64,000 nucleotides of DNA from Rhizobacter terrae. Lineage in GTDB: Bacteria; Pseudomonadota; Gammaproteobacteria; Burkholderiales; Burkholderiaceae_C. The notes beneath the pieces are model-generated. The model ran no database searches. It saw only the letters and a list, made by a program, of their open reading frames with translations, and was not told where the DNA came from. Location of the stretch: the NCBI RefSeq assembly GCF_003852895.1, contig NZ_QUSW01000011.1, positions 1 through 64,000 of the forward strand, given 5' to 3'. Both the position numbers and the translations under genes were made by a program. Below, piece by piece: positions 1 through 8,439 of the stretch (positions within the stretch are counted from its first letter, which is position 1; each line of letters starts with the position of its first letter).

Positions 1-44
1 CCGTCAACTGGCCAGCATTCCCTTAGCGTGTGCCTCAAAATGCG

Positions 45-122
45 GCCTAACCCATCCATCGAGCGGACGGTTTCCAGCGGGCGGTGCCCGCTTCCAACCG
101 CCGCCCATGTCAAACGTTAGGC
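45..122 (+). repeat. attC: Integron attC recombination site, complete
   Basis: The site opens with GCCTAAC (45-51) and closes with the complementary GTTAGGC (116-122), the R'' and R' core boxes of an attC. Inside, GCGGACGG pairs with CCGCCGC leaving one unpaired A, as expected for the extrahelical base that guides integrase strand choice. A central GCGGGC/GCCCGC hairpin is also present. It would belong to the cassette lying left of the window. No integron integrase gene is in the window. Confidence 0.85.
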
Positions 123-131
123 GCCACAACA

Positions 132-494
132 GTGCACCGTCTCCGTCGCTCCTTGTTCTGGGCTGCCTTGAATGTTGCAGGCATCGGGTTGTATATCCAC
201 TTCGGCATGGCGCTGTGGGTGCAGCCGGGCGAGGAAGGGCTGCCAGGCGGACCAGGCGACGCGTTCTACTGGATCCTTACACAGGTTCCCATCGCAGCAT
301 TCTTTCTATTGCTCAATTTGGGGGCGCTCGTCGTGATCCTCCTGCGTCTGCGGAAAACACGCGAGCCTTCAACGCTCTACCTGTGGCTCGCTATTGCTGC
401 TGTTTGGCTCGTGGCAGTGGCATACGATCATCACAAGGCATATCGAGTGATCAGTCCTGAGTACAGTCTGTCGCGCGGTCGCCATGTCGCCTAA
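132..494 (+). CDS. Small cassette-borne membrane protein (unknown function)
   Basis: A 120-residue protein of unknown function with three hydrophobic segments at about residues 8-28, 48-68 and 80-98 and short charged loops, so it is probably an inner-membrane protein. The GTG at 132 is preferred because it starts ten bases after the core box of the upstream attC, the usual spacing for cassette genes. An in-frame ATG at 84 would lie inside the attC. The TAA stop at 492-494 falls inside the left core box of the following attC, another hallmark of cassette genes. No family was recognised and no promoter is visible, so transcription probably depends on the array. Confidence 0.7.
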   Translation: MHRLRRSLFWAALNVAGIGLYIHFGMALWVQPGEEGLPGGPGDAFYWILTQVPIAAFFLLLNLGALVVILLRLRKTREPSTLYLWLAIAAVWLVAVAYDHHKAYRVISPEYSLSRGRHVA

Positions 495-497
495 CCC

Positions 498-1900
498 TTT
501 ACAGGGACTTCCGAAGTAGTCAACGCATTGCTGTTTCCTTGTTGACGAGTGGACGCGGCGACGAAGGCGGCTGAGACAGAGAACAGACTGCCACTCTACA
601 GACGGTCTTGTTGCATCGAGCGCGTATGCGCGGCGATGCGGACCCAGATGCGAACCGCTCAGCGGGGCTCCATTCCTATCGCGTGGACCTCAAGGTGATG
701 CAGGCCACCAAGGGTTAGTCGAGCTTGCCCGCTGCCGGTCTGACCTGTTCAGTGCGTCTTCATTGTCACGTCGTGCAGGGAAGAGGATTGGGCTGGCGTC
801 CTAGGCAGGCTTGATGCTCACGTGACTGGCATCGAACTGTTCGCCGCGAGTCATGACTGCCCACAGGATGCGCGCGTTCTTGTTGGCCAGGGCGACGACG
901 GCCTTCTGCCATCCCGAGCGCTCGCGCAGCGCCAGCACCCAGCGTGAGATCGGATCGTTGCGCCGGTGGGCGGTCATGACCGCTGACTTGGCGGCCTGGA
1001 TCAACAACGTTCGCAAGTAGGTCTGCCCGTGTTTGGTGATGCCGCCCAGGTGGTTCTTGCCGCCGCTGGAGCGTTGCCGCGGCACCAGGCCGACCGAGGC
1101 GGTGACTGGACCCACACCGATGAGCTGCGCGGCGCGGTGCACGTCGACGTCGTCGCGGTGGTGCTGTGCTATGCGCTGGTCGCAGCATGCCAGGTGCTCA
1201 TCGAGTTCGCGCCAATGAAGCACAGCGCGATCAAGCGCAATGCGTGCCAAGGGGCCCAACTCGTTGCTCGCATCTTCCAGCGCCTCGGGCAGTGCCGTGC
1301 GCAGGGCATCAGGGCTTTGCGCGAACACCAAGCCGAACTCGGCCAGCAGGCCTCGGATGCGATTGATGCAGGCCGTGCGTTCTTCCTTGAACCCTTCGCG
1401 CAGCTTGTGCACGCACAGCATGCTCTGCTGCTGCACGGACTTCACGGGCACGAAGCGCATGCGTGGTCGCCCGCCCGCCTCGCAGATCGCGGCCGCATCG
1501 TTGGCGTCGTTCTTGCCGCTGCGACCTTCCTGGCGGTACGGCGCAGCCAGTTGTGCCGTGATGATGCGCGCATCCAACCCCATGGCAATGAGCCGGCGAC
1601 ACCAATGGTGCGCGCTGGAACTGGCTTCCATCACCACCAGGCTGCCTTCGGGCAACCGAGCGCACCACGCCAGGAACTGCTCGCGCCGCAGCGCCTTGCT
1701 GGTCACCACTCGTTCGTGTGCGTCCACGGCATGAACCTGGATCACGCGCTTGGCCAGATCCACCCCTACTCGAACGGACCCTTCTCGGATAACCTCTGTC
1801 ATGGGCTTCCCCTTTCCACGCTTCAGATTGATGACTTTGAACACCACCAATCTTGGCGCTTTGACGCCGTTGCAGGAAGGTGGGAAGTCCCTTCGCATTC
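498..1900 (-). mobile_element. IS110/IS1111-family element inserted in attC
   Basis: The element of about 1.4 kb carries one transposase gene on the minus strand. Subterminal inverted repeats of 12 bp lie at 503-514 and 1881-1892 (11 of 12 match, core GGGACTTCC). They are set in from the ends by roughly five and eight bases, as is typical of the IS1111 subgroup. The flanks rebuild an attC, as known for the IS1111-attC group, which targets integron cassette sites. No target duplication is evident, as usual for this family. Exact ends are uncertain by a few bases. Confidence 0.8.
801..1802 (-). CDS. IS110/IS1111-family transposase, probably defective
   Basis: A 333-residue DEDD-type transposase. 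The N-terminal RuvC-like catalytic domain shows VGVDLAK, VVMEASSSAHHW and KNDANDAAAI. The C-terminal transposase-20 part shows GVGPVTAS and GLVPRQRSSGGK with the conserved serine pair. The ATG at 1802 has a good ribosome site (AAGGGGA) and is preferred over longer in-frame extensions. About two dozen residues normally lie between GPVTA and GLVPRQ, but here only S and V remain, which indicates an in-frame deletion that probably inactivates the enzyme. The rest of the frame is intact. Confidence 0.85.
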   Translation of the reverse strand: MTEVIREGSVRVGVDLAKRVIQVHAVDAHERVVTSKALRREQFLAWCARLPEGSLVVMEASSSAHHWCRRLIAMGLDARIITAQLAAPYRQEGRSGKNDANDAAAICEAGGRPRMRFVPVKSVQQQSMLCVHKLREGFKEERTACINRIRGLLAEFGLVFAQSPDALRTALPEALEDASNELGPLARIALDRAVLHWRELDEHLACCDQRIAQHHRDDVDVHRAAQLIGVGPVTASVGLVPRQRSSGGKNHLGGITKHGQTYLRTLLIQAAKSAVMTAHRRNDPISRWVLALRERSGWQKAVVALANKNARILWAVMTRGEQFDASHVSIKPA

Positions 1901-2013
1901 CCCATCGAGCGGACGGGGAGCTTGTCTCGGTTTCGTTGACACTTCCACTTGCCCGAGGCAACTTCCAGCCAGCTTCGCCGTCTGCACCGTGCCCCTCATG
2001 TCGAGCGTTGAGC

Positions 2014-2478
2014 GGCTGCTTTCGGGCGGCGCGCTTTGGCAATTCAACTTCCGCTGTGGGTCGGTTTGTTGAGCTCGGCTGAAGTGCAAGCAGTCATCCG
2101 GCCAGTGGCAACTGCCCGCGCGGCCTCGAAGGTTCGCTTTGAGAGTCCAGCAGTCGCTGGACGCGAGCGTCGTCGAGCGACTGGTCTCGCGGCGGTGCTG
2201 ACGTTCGGCCAGCGTGCTCGAATGACCGTGTCCAGTCTAATGCTGAGATTGATCGGATAGGAACCGCTGTGCAGCGGTTGCGGTCCGTCGGGTGCGCAGG
2301 CTCTACTCACGCTGTCTGCTACCAAGCGGTCGCTGGGTCTGAGCTCCGGAATGGCTGCGACAGACCGCTGTACGAGGTGAACCAGTCGATGGGCGGCGGA
2401 GGACGCGCTGCGTCGCCCGATCCCCTTGTGACGAATCCGTGAGGCCGCAGACGGTGCATAAGCGCCTGCATGCCTGAA
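2014..2478. other. About 465 bases with no supported gene
   Basis: This stretch lies between the end of the second attC and the terminator of the leftward subtilase operon. Short open frames exist on both strands (74 and 93 codons), but neither shows recognisable domains or a clear ribosome site. An 8-bp inverted repeat, AACCGCTG/CAGCGGTT, lies at 2262-2279 without a T-run. It may be the rest of a cassette without a gene, or decayed cassette sequence. Confidence 0.4.
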
Positions 2479-2480
2479 CG

Positions 2481-2504
2481 AACGGCTTGCCTCGGCAAGC
2501 CGTT
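2481..2504 (-). terminator. Hairpin downstream of the subtilase gene
   Basis: Perfect 11-bp arms AACGGCTTGCC (2481-2491) and GGCAAGCCGTT (2494-2504) form a very stable hairpin 19 bases past the stop of the leftward operon. The T-run on either strand is weak (TTCGTTC on the minus strand), so termination is likely but not certain. Confidence 0.6.
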
Positions 2505-2522
2505 TATTTGCGCCGATTCCTT

Positions 2523-4481
2523 TCAGATCCAGACCGTCGACGTCCAGGTCGGATCAGCACCTGCGGGCGGCCCCATCTGTGGCACCGTCGCCAGCAGCGC
2601 ACCGAGAAGGCCTTTCTTGTCAGCCGGTGGCGTGCCGAGCCCTGCGATCGCATTGGCCAGACGCCGGGCCACATAGGGCGCAGCCATGGAGGTGCCCTGC
2701 TTGCGCCGTGTCTCCAGCGGATCGGGGTTCTGCGGGACATCGGAGAGAAACCACACATCCGGCACGCCGCGTCCGTCCACGGCGGCCGGCCCGCACAAAT
2801 CCGGACCGGAAATGACTGGTCCCGGCTCGCCGCCGGCGGGCGTGTGGCCTTGCCCGCTGCCAGCGAACATGCCGTGCTGGCCGACGGAGGACAGCACATA
2901 GCCGCCCACGACGATTGCCCCGCGCGTTCCAGCCATGCTGCTGACGGTGGCACGCACCTCCACCGGGCTGGCGCCGGTGAAGACGATCTGCTGTGGCGCC
3001 GGCGTGACCACGTGGCCGGCGGGAATGTCGTCGCGGACGATCCACGCATGCACGCGCAGCCGGTTGTCCTGGCCTGGCTGAATCTGGCGGCGGTTGGTCA
3101 CCTCCACCTGCCAGCGGCCGGCCTCGGACCTCGCGTTGGGCTGATGGAATGCCGTCTGCCCGAGGCCGATGAATGCCTGCACGCCAACGCCATTGGGTGC
3201 GGCCGCCGGGCTGGACACCGTCACCAGCCCGCTGGCGAGTCCATCGCCTTGCGTGCGCACTTTCGCTTGGCCGTTGGAGACCGGGCCCGATGTCTCCGCC
3301 ACGCCGCCGGCCGCGCTCATGCGGGACACGGCAATGGTGGCGTCGGGCACCTCGATGCCGTTCATCCAGAACTCGACCATGTTCGGCGTCGGATCGTCAT
3401 CGGCGACCTCGACCACGAAGCTGGCACTTTCCGCGGGCTCAAGCAACCGATGGGCATGCAGCTTTTCCTGACGGGAGTTGCCCGCCGCCAGCACGACCGT
3501 TAGGCGCCCCTTGGACAGAACGATCAATTCCTGGATGGCACGCTCGAGCAGGCTGCTTCCATCGCGTGGTCCGAGGCTGCCCCCCAGGCTGACATTAACG
3601 ACCACCGGACTGGACGAAGGCGCGCGGTCGAGGATGTAGTGGAGTCCGTCGAGCACGTAGGCGTTCAACCATGCGCCATGTGTTTTCTCCACGGCAGACG
3701 AAGGCAGCTGGACGGCGATGAGGTCCATGGCCGCTGCGGCGTCCGACACACCAGGCGAGAACGGGTCGGCCAGACCGCCTGCGATGCCAAGCACGTGCGT
3801 GCCATGCGACCAAGGCGTCACGCCAAAGGGCAGGGCCAGGCCCAGCCGCTGATAGGCGGACTCCTGCCAGCGCCCGTTGGCCGGTGCGGAGGCCAGCACC
3901 TCGTCGATCCGGTCGCGGATGAGCTCGCGTCCATAGCTCAGTTTCCCGGGACGCTGCCATGGCGCCACCAAGGCAGCATCGTTGATTTCCGTCTGGTCCC
4001 ACACGGCGATGAACCTCGTGTGCCGAGCGTCCTCCCCGGCGGCTGCTTTGCAGAACTGTGAATGCAGAAAGCCGATTCGGTCGTCGATGACACCCAGCAC
4101 GGGTGGCTGCGGCGCGGACTGGCCTGCCGCAGAGAGGTTCTCGATGTGTACATGCAGATCGACATTCAGCTTGAAAAACTGCTCGTCGGCTTCCACTCCC
4201 CCGAGCTGGAGAGCCACTTCACCGTTCGCATTGGCAGGCTCCTTGCCGCCCGCCCGGCGGGCTGCGGTCCAGAAGGACGTTCCCGCCGTCCGGTAGATCG
4301 GAACCAGCTCGAAGCCACTAGCCGAGAGCAGCTTCTCCACCTCCTGCGGATGGTCCTTGACCGGCACGAGCACACGCCGTGTCGATGGCGGCAGTGGACG
4401 CAGGTCACGCCATGCCGAGAGCGGATCGCGGCCGACCACCAGGGTCCCGTTGAATGCCGGTGCTGCAGCTTCCCACGTCAT
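2523..4481 (-). CDS. S8-family (subtilisin-like) serine protease
   Basis: A 652-residue protein with an S8 peptidase fold. The Asp motif VLGVIDDR is near residue 133, the His motif SHGTHVLGIAGG has its histidine near 226, the oxyanion Asn is in VVLAAGN near 335, and the Ser is in GTSMAAPYVA near 598. All catalytic positions are present. There is no evident signal peptide, so a cytoplasmic or non-classical location is likely. About 260 residues separate the Asn and Ser motifs, an insertion between the core elements. The ATG at 4481 has an excellent ribosome site (AGGAGGG, 8-base gap), so the longer upstream frame is rejected. It follows the PAP2-type gene by 26 bases and is the last gene of the operon. 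Confidence 0.85.
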   Translation of the reverse strand: MTWEAAAPAFNGTLVVGRDPLSAWRDLRPLPPSTRRVLVPVKDHPQEVEKLLSASGFELVPIYRTAGTSFWTAARRAGGKEPANANGEVALQLGGVEADEQFFKLNVDLHVHIENLSAAGQSAPQPPVLGVIDDRIGFLHSQFCKAAAGEDARHTRFIAVWDQTEINDAALVAPWQRPGKLSYGRELIRDRIDEVLASAPANGRWQESAYQRLGLALPFGVTPWSHGTHVLGIAGGLADPFSPGVSDAAAAMDLIAVQLPSSAVEKTHGAWLNAYVLDGLHYILDRAPSSSPVVVNVSLGGSLGPRDGSSLLERAIQELIVLSKGRLTVVLAAGNSRQEKLHAHRLLEPAESASFVVEVADDDPTPNMVEFWMNGIEVPDATIAVSRMSAAGGVAETSGPVSNGQAKVRTQGDGLASGLVTVSSPAAAPNGVGVQAFIGLGQTAFHQPNARSEAGRWQVEVTNRRQIQPGQDNRLRVHAWIVRDDIPAGHVVTPAPQQIVFTGASPVEVRATVSSMAGTRGAIVVGGYVLSSVGQHGMFAGSGQGHTPAGGEPGPVISGPDLCGPAAVDGRGVPDVWFLSDVPQNPDPLETRRKQGTSMAAPYVARRLANAIAGLGTPPADKKGLLGALLATVPQMGPPAGADPTWTSTVWI

Positions 4482-4507
4482 TGCAAGCCCTCCTGGCGCT
4501 TTCGCCT

Positions 4508-5620
4508 TCAGTAACCCCACTCCGTGCGGGCCTTGCTCCATAGCCATTGGACGTTGGGCCTGACAGCAACGGCAAGCGCGCCGGTGGCTTGGCATTCCGG
4601 TTGTTGGGATGCCGGTGAGAGTGGGTCTGTGGACCGGATACCGGCGGCCACCGCCGTGGACGCATCGAAGCTTCCGGTTTCAGCATCGCGGCCGATCGCG
4701 CAGCCCACCACATACTTCGCGAGGAACTCGCCGAGCAGGTGGCCGGCGGTGCTGTCGATCGGAAAGTGAAGGCCAGCAATGACGCGGTTCCGCGCGATGC
4801 GCCACGCCAGTTCGCGAAGCGGGTTGCGATGCTGCGGGTGTTCGGCGGCAGGATCTGCCGAGAGCAGGTGCGCGAGGACAATGGATACCGCCGTGGCTTC
4901 GGTGGCGTGACCGCTGGGAAAGCTGCCGTGTCCGGGGGTGAGGACCATGGGCAGGATGTCCGGGTGCATCTCGTACGGCCTCGGACAGGCGATAGCCTGC
5001 TTGACCCGCAGCACCACGTCCGATGCAAAGCCCAGGACGGCCTGCATGAGCTCGTAAGTGCTTGGCGTGCGGTCGGGATGCAGAGGGAGCAGGGCGCTCC
5101 AGAACGCCATCGGCGGCGTGACCTGCATCAGGATCTCGGCCTGGCGCAATTGATGCACATCAAAGTCGTCCTCGCCGCGGAAACGCATCTGCTGGGACAA
5201 GACGATGCCCGCCTGCTCCTGCAGGACACCCAGGTTCGGAGATGTCAATGCAACGGCCGCCTTCCCCTGCACCGACAGCGTCGCCTGCCTGCCGCCCGCA
5301 GTGACCACGAGTCCTTCGCGCAGGTCCCAACCCACCACGGCCAACCTCACTTCAGGCTGCCATCTGGCGAGATCGGCAGGCTTGTCCTTCGCGGTGCCAT
5401 CGAAGGCTGCGGCCGGATAGGCCGGCCCCCAGGCAGTCGCCACATCGTAGGGGACGCCTGCCGCCGTGCCGCGGGCGGCGTCCAGCACCATGGGCATCAT
5501 CGGGTTCGGCAACGCGCCGGAATACCCGGGCACTCCGTTGGCCGCGGCCGAGGTGGCCGAGGTCGCGGAAGTTGCTGACGTGGCTGAAGTGGCCGACGTG
5601 GCGGAAGTTGACAAGCTCAT
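4508..5620 (-). CDS. PAP2 / vanadium haloperoxidase-type phosphatase
   Basis: A 370-residue protein with the three motifs of the PAP2/vanadium haloperoxidase superfamily: K-x6-RP (residues 207-215), PSGH (235-238) and R-x6-H-x3-D (278-289). These form the phosphate- or vanadate-binding site. It may be an acid phosphatase or a haloperoxidase, and sequence alone does not decide. No membrane helices are obvious, unlike lipid phosphatases. The N-terminus is seven tandem Thr-Ser-Ala units (residues 5-25) followed by a small-residue linker. The start has a strong AGGAGGA site. It sits 55 bases after the cyclase gene and 26 before the protease. Confidence 0.8.
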   Translation of the reverse strand: MSLSTSATSATSATSATSATSATSAAANGVPGYSGALPNPMMPMVLDAARGTAAGVPYDVATAWGPAYPAAAFDGTAKDKPADLARWQPEVRLAVVGWDLREGLVVTAGGRQATLSVQGKAAVALTSPNLGVLQEQAGIVLSQQMRFRGEDDFDVHQLRQAEILMQVTPPMAFWSALLPLHPDRTPSTYELMQAVLGFASDVVLRVKQAIACPRPYEMHPDILPMVLTPGHGSFPSGHATEATAVSIVLAHLLSADPAAEHPQHRNPLRELAWRIARNRVIAGLHFPIDSTAGHLLGEFLAKYVVGCAIGRDAETGSFDASTAVAAGIRSTDPLSPASQQPECQATGALAVAVRPNVQWLWSKARTEWGY

Positions 5621-5675
5621 GAGAGATCCTCCTGGAGATGATTTGGACGCCCGGTGGTGCGCGGTCCTTGCGCGA

Positions 5676-7565
5676 TCACGGTGGCAAGCCCGCCTCGGCG
5701 AGTGCCCGGGCGTAGCGCTCCACCTGCTGCGTGCCCTGGCCCGGATAGCGCGCCCGGAACCTGCTCACCGAGAAGCCGGGCTCGAGCTGCAGCATCTCCT
5801 GGACGGCCTGCCTGGCCGCCGGCATCTCGCCTTGCAGCGAATGCGCGATGGCCAGGATGCGCAGCGTCGGTCCGTGCATCCGGTTGGCGCGCAGCGAGCG
5901 GGTGCCATAGCGGACCGCACCGTCGAGGTCGCCGCGTGCCAGCATGGCCGTCGAGGTGAAGTTGTCGTAGTAGTACTTCATCGGATCCAGCGGCGACAGG
6001 CTCTGCGCCCGCAGCGCGTCGCTCACCGCCTCCTCGCCTTGCTCCCGGTAGGCCAGGCACGCCGAACGGTACAGCCAGGCCAATGCCTCGTTGGGGTTGG
6101 ACTGCAGCGCCGCGTCATAACGCGCCATGGCCGTAGCGATGTCCTTGTGCACATAAGCGCAGACCAGGCCGTCCACGGCCAGGCTGAGGGAGTGGGTGGG
6201 CTCCAGGTCCAGAGCGGTCGCAATGAATGAGCGCGCCACGTCGGCATCCACCTGGGGCTGGGCGGACCAGCCCTGTCCCACGCGCATCACATGCCACAGC
6301 CCGAGCCACGCTCTCGGCGCGGCCAACCGCGGATGCCGTTCGATGAGGTAGGCAAGCATTTCACGCGATCGTTCGAAGTCGCGCAGCGACAGACTGTGCA
6401 GCAAGGACACCGCGCCCAGCAGGATGGTGTAGCTTGACAGCGTGGGCAGCGCCGAGCTGCCTGCGCGCCGCACCTGATGGCCGACAATGGCGGCACAAAT
6501 GCCTTCCACAAGTCGCTCGATGAGTGGATCGTCGCCGTGGATCAGCGCGGTCTCGTTGCCTCGCACGGTGTCGGACCACAGCACGCTGTCCTGCAAGGCC
6601 TCCACCAAGTGCACCTGTAGGCGAACACTGCCGCCACTGCGCACGAAGGCGCCGTGCACGACATAGTCGACGTCCAGCGCCTGCGCCACGGCCGACAAGG
6701 TGATCTGACGGTTCTGGAAGGCGGAACTGGACATGCGCGAGATGACGCGTAGCTGCGCAACGCGCGACAGCCGCGCGATGGCGTCGTCGGCCAGCAGGTG
6801 GCCCAGGGGGTCAGCATGCGTTGCATCGCCCAGGGCTTCGAAGGGCAGGACAGCCACCCCGACCGTGTCGCGGGCGCCGCGCACCGGTGGGCCGGTCCAT
6901 GGCGAGGCCGGCGCCGAGGCAGGTCCGAGGCGGAAGGCCCGCACCGGCTCGCTCAGGTGCTTCATCCAGCAGTCGCCCATGTCCTCGAGCTCGCCGTCCA
7001 GGTCCGGGACCAACTGGTCCCGGACCTGCGCCGACACGACGATCTCGCCCGGGCGCGCCAGCGCGGCCAGGCGGGCGGCGAGGTTGACGCCCGCTCCGTA
7101 GATGTCAAGGTCGTCGACGACGATGTCGGCGACGTGCATGCCGATGCGCAGATGCATCGCGCGTTCAGGTCCGATGCCGGCATTAATGGCCGGGACCCGA
7201 TCCTGGATGCCGAAGGCGGTTTGCACAGCGGTGGGCACGTTCTCGAACTCCAGCAGCAGACCATCGCCGAGGCTCTTGACCAGCCGGCCGCCCTGCGCAA
7301 GCAGCTCGAACCGGCGAATCTCCTCGACCAGTTGCCGCCAGCGGGCGATCACGCCCGCCTCGTCGAGCTGCATGAGCCGCACCGATTCGGCAACATCCAC
7401 CACGACGATGGCTCGTCGAGCCCTTTGCACTTCGGGCCATGGCCTCCCTGGCGTCGCGGTCGATGGCATCGTGCGCCTTGTTGTCGTTGCTGTCCTCCAC
7501 ATTGTGTGGGACGGACGTGCAACCAGCAAGGCGCCAGCCAGGGCAGAGGCGCCCGGCACAGTCAT
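5676..7565 (-). CDS. Class III adenylate/guanylate cyclase with TPR-like C-terminus
   Basis: A 629-residue protein. The class III cyclase domain spans about residues 50-210: first metal Asp in VVVDVAES, KSLGDGLLLEF with the second metal Asp, and YGAGVNLAARL with the transition-state Asn and Arg, so activity is predicted. A middle region (about 225-370) resembles the TolB-N/FlgO-like segment common in such cyclases (VAVLPFEALGD, DYVVHGAFVRSGG, VRLQVHLV). The rest is helical with TPR-like repeats. The chosen ATG overlaps the previous gene's stop as ATGA, so translation is probably coupled. A later ATG at 7469 is a possible alternative. Confidence 0.8.
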   Translation of the reverse strand: MTVPGASALAGALLVARPSHTMWRTATTTRRTMPSTATPGRPWPEVQRARRAIVVVDVAESVRLMQLDEAGVIARWRQLVEEIRRFELLAQGGRLVKSLGDGLLLEFENVPTAVQTAFGIQDRVPAINAGIGPERAMHLRIGMHVADIVVDDLDIYGAGVNLAARLAALARPGEIVVSAQVRDQLVPDLDGELEDMGDCWMKHLSEPVRAFRLGPASAPASPWTGPPVRGARDTVGVAVLPFEALGDATHADPLGHLLADDAIARLSRVAQLRVISRMSSSAFQNRQITLSAVAQALDVDYVVHGAFVRSGGSVRLQVHLVEALQDSVLWSDTVRGNETALIHGDDPLIERLVEGICAAIVGHQVRRAGSSALPTLSSYTILLGAVSLLHSLSLRDFERSREMLAYLIERHPRLAAPRAWLGLWHVMRVGQGWSAQPQVDADVARSFIATALDLEPTHSLSLAVDGLVCAYVHKDIATAMARYDAALQSNPNEALAWLYRSACLAYREQGEEAVSDALRAQSLSPLDPMKYYYDNFTSTAMLARGDLDGAVRYGTRSLRANRMHGPTLRILAIAHSLQGEMPAARQAVQEMLQLEPGFSVSRFRARYPGQGTQQVERYARALAEAGLPP

Positions 7566-8056
7566 GAGGTGAGCTTGTCGCGCAAGCCGAGCACACCGTC
7601 GAAGGTATAGCCGGAGACCTGGTGCACGCCCAGGCCCCAGAGGAAGGCTGCGAGCCAATCGGACAGTCCTCCCCAGGTCGGGTTGGCGTGCTACACCCAC
7701 ACCACGCCGAGAAACACGGACACCATCACGGAGAAGACGTTCACCGCCTGGTCAAACGTGAAGATCTGCCGCCACCAGCGGCCGCGGGCGGGTGGCTTGG
7801 CGTTGACGCGCGGCATATCGGGTTCGACGAACCTGGCGTCATTCAGCGCCTGAACGTCAGCTTGCGAGGGGAGGCCAGGCTCGTCATCGAAAGGCGTGGC
7901 GATGGCCCCTGCGTCCAGTTTCATCGTCACCAAGGCAGTCTCGCCCAGCTCGCCGCCATGCCCTCGGCAGGACGGGGCCGCGGCGGCCTCAGCTTGAAGT
8001 CCGGACAGCCGTTGCTGGATCTCCAAGAGGCCGTCAAACAGCCCGTGGTCATTGCC
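7562..8056 (-). pseudogene. Membrane protein gene interrupted by an in-frame amber codon
   Basis: The frame reads through a TAG at 7691-7693. Before it comes a segment ending in the hydrophobic stretch VFSVMVSVFLGVVWV. After it the same frame gives HANPTWGGLSDWLAAF and ends TFDGVLGLRDKLTS at a TGA that overlaps the cyclase ATG as ATGA. Both halves look coding and together would form a C-terminal membrane anchor with helical N-terminal sequence (LLEIQQRLSGLQAE). No good start codon is seen upstream, so the 5' end is also missing or shifted. The right boundary is approximate. Function is unknown. Confidence 0.55.
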
Positions 8057-8130
8057 GAGTAGTCGTAAGTCGGGTGGCAATAGATCTGACTTCCATGGAA
8101 ACGGAAAGAGCTCGACGTTTTGGCTCCTGA

Positions 8131-8439
8131 CTAACGACCATGGCACTTCTTGTATTTCGTGCCGCTCCTGCAGTGACAGGGAGCGTTCCGCCCAATCTTC
8201 TCTTTGACCGGGCGTCGCCGCGGCCCAAGTACCTTTTCCACCGGCTGGGGCTCCGGCATGTCGCGCGTGGCCTCGTCCATCTCGTCTGACCGAACCCAGG
8301 GGAAGTCGAGCGCCGCTCCGAACTGCAGGTTGGCGCCTGTGTCGACCGAGATGCCGTACCACCCTGGCACCTTCTGTCGATACTTCCTTCTCTCGCAATG
8401 ACTGCGGAGAACGTCCCTCGCGGCGGCGGTGTCGACCAT
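8131..8439 (-). CDS. SEC-C motif protein, short
   Basis: A protein of about 102 residues ending in the zinc-binding SEC-C motif KIGRNAPCHCRSGTKYKKCHG (CxC...KKCH). Such motifs are found at the end of SecA and in many small proteins of unknown role. The N-terminal part (residues 1-75) is not recognised. The start is uncertain: the ATG at 8439 has no clear ribosome site and shares a CATG with the start of the gene on the other strand, and a longer frame reaches 8541. It may be the remnant of a longer gene. Its relation to the operon on its left is unclear. Confidence 0.5.
   Translation of the reverse strand: MVDTAAARDVLRSHCERRKYRQKVPGWYGISVDTGANLQFGAALDFPWVRSDEMDEATRDMPEPQPVEKVLGPRRRPVKEKIGRNAPCHCRSGTKYKKCHGR

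Larger units (their letters stand above)
489..2013 (+). repeat. attC: Second attC site, split by an IS1111-type insertion
   Basis: The left core box GCCTAAC lies at 489-495. The rest resumes only after the insertion sequence, at about 1901, with CATCGAGCGGAC-like sequence matching the first attC. It closes with GTGCCCCTCATGTCGAGC and the box GTTGAGC at 2007-2013, which fits the GTTRRRY consensus. Joining 489-497 to 1901-2013 rebuilds a site of about 120 bp. The interrupted site belongs to the cassette of the small membrane protein. Confidence 0.75.

Noticed and set aside
2036-2325. Short open frames on both strands after the split attC
   Set aside because: No domains, no ribosome site, and biased composition typical of non-coding GC-rich sequence.
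3499-3506. GTTAGGC-like core box within the subtilase gene
   Set aside because: No partner GCCTAAC box or foldable arms nearby; coincidence within coding sequence.
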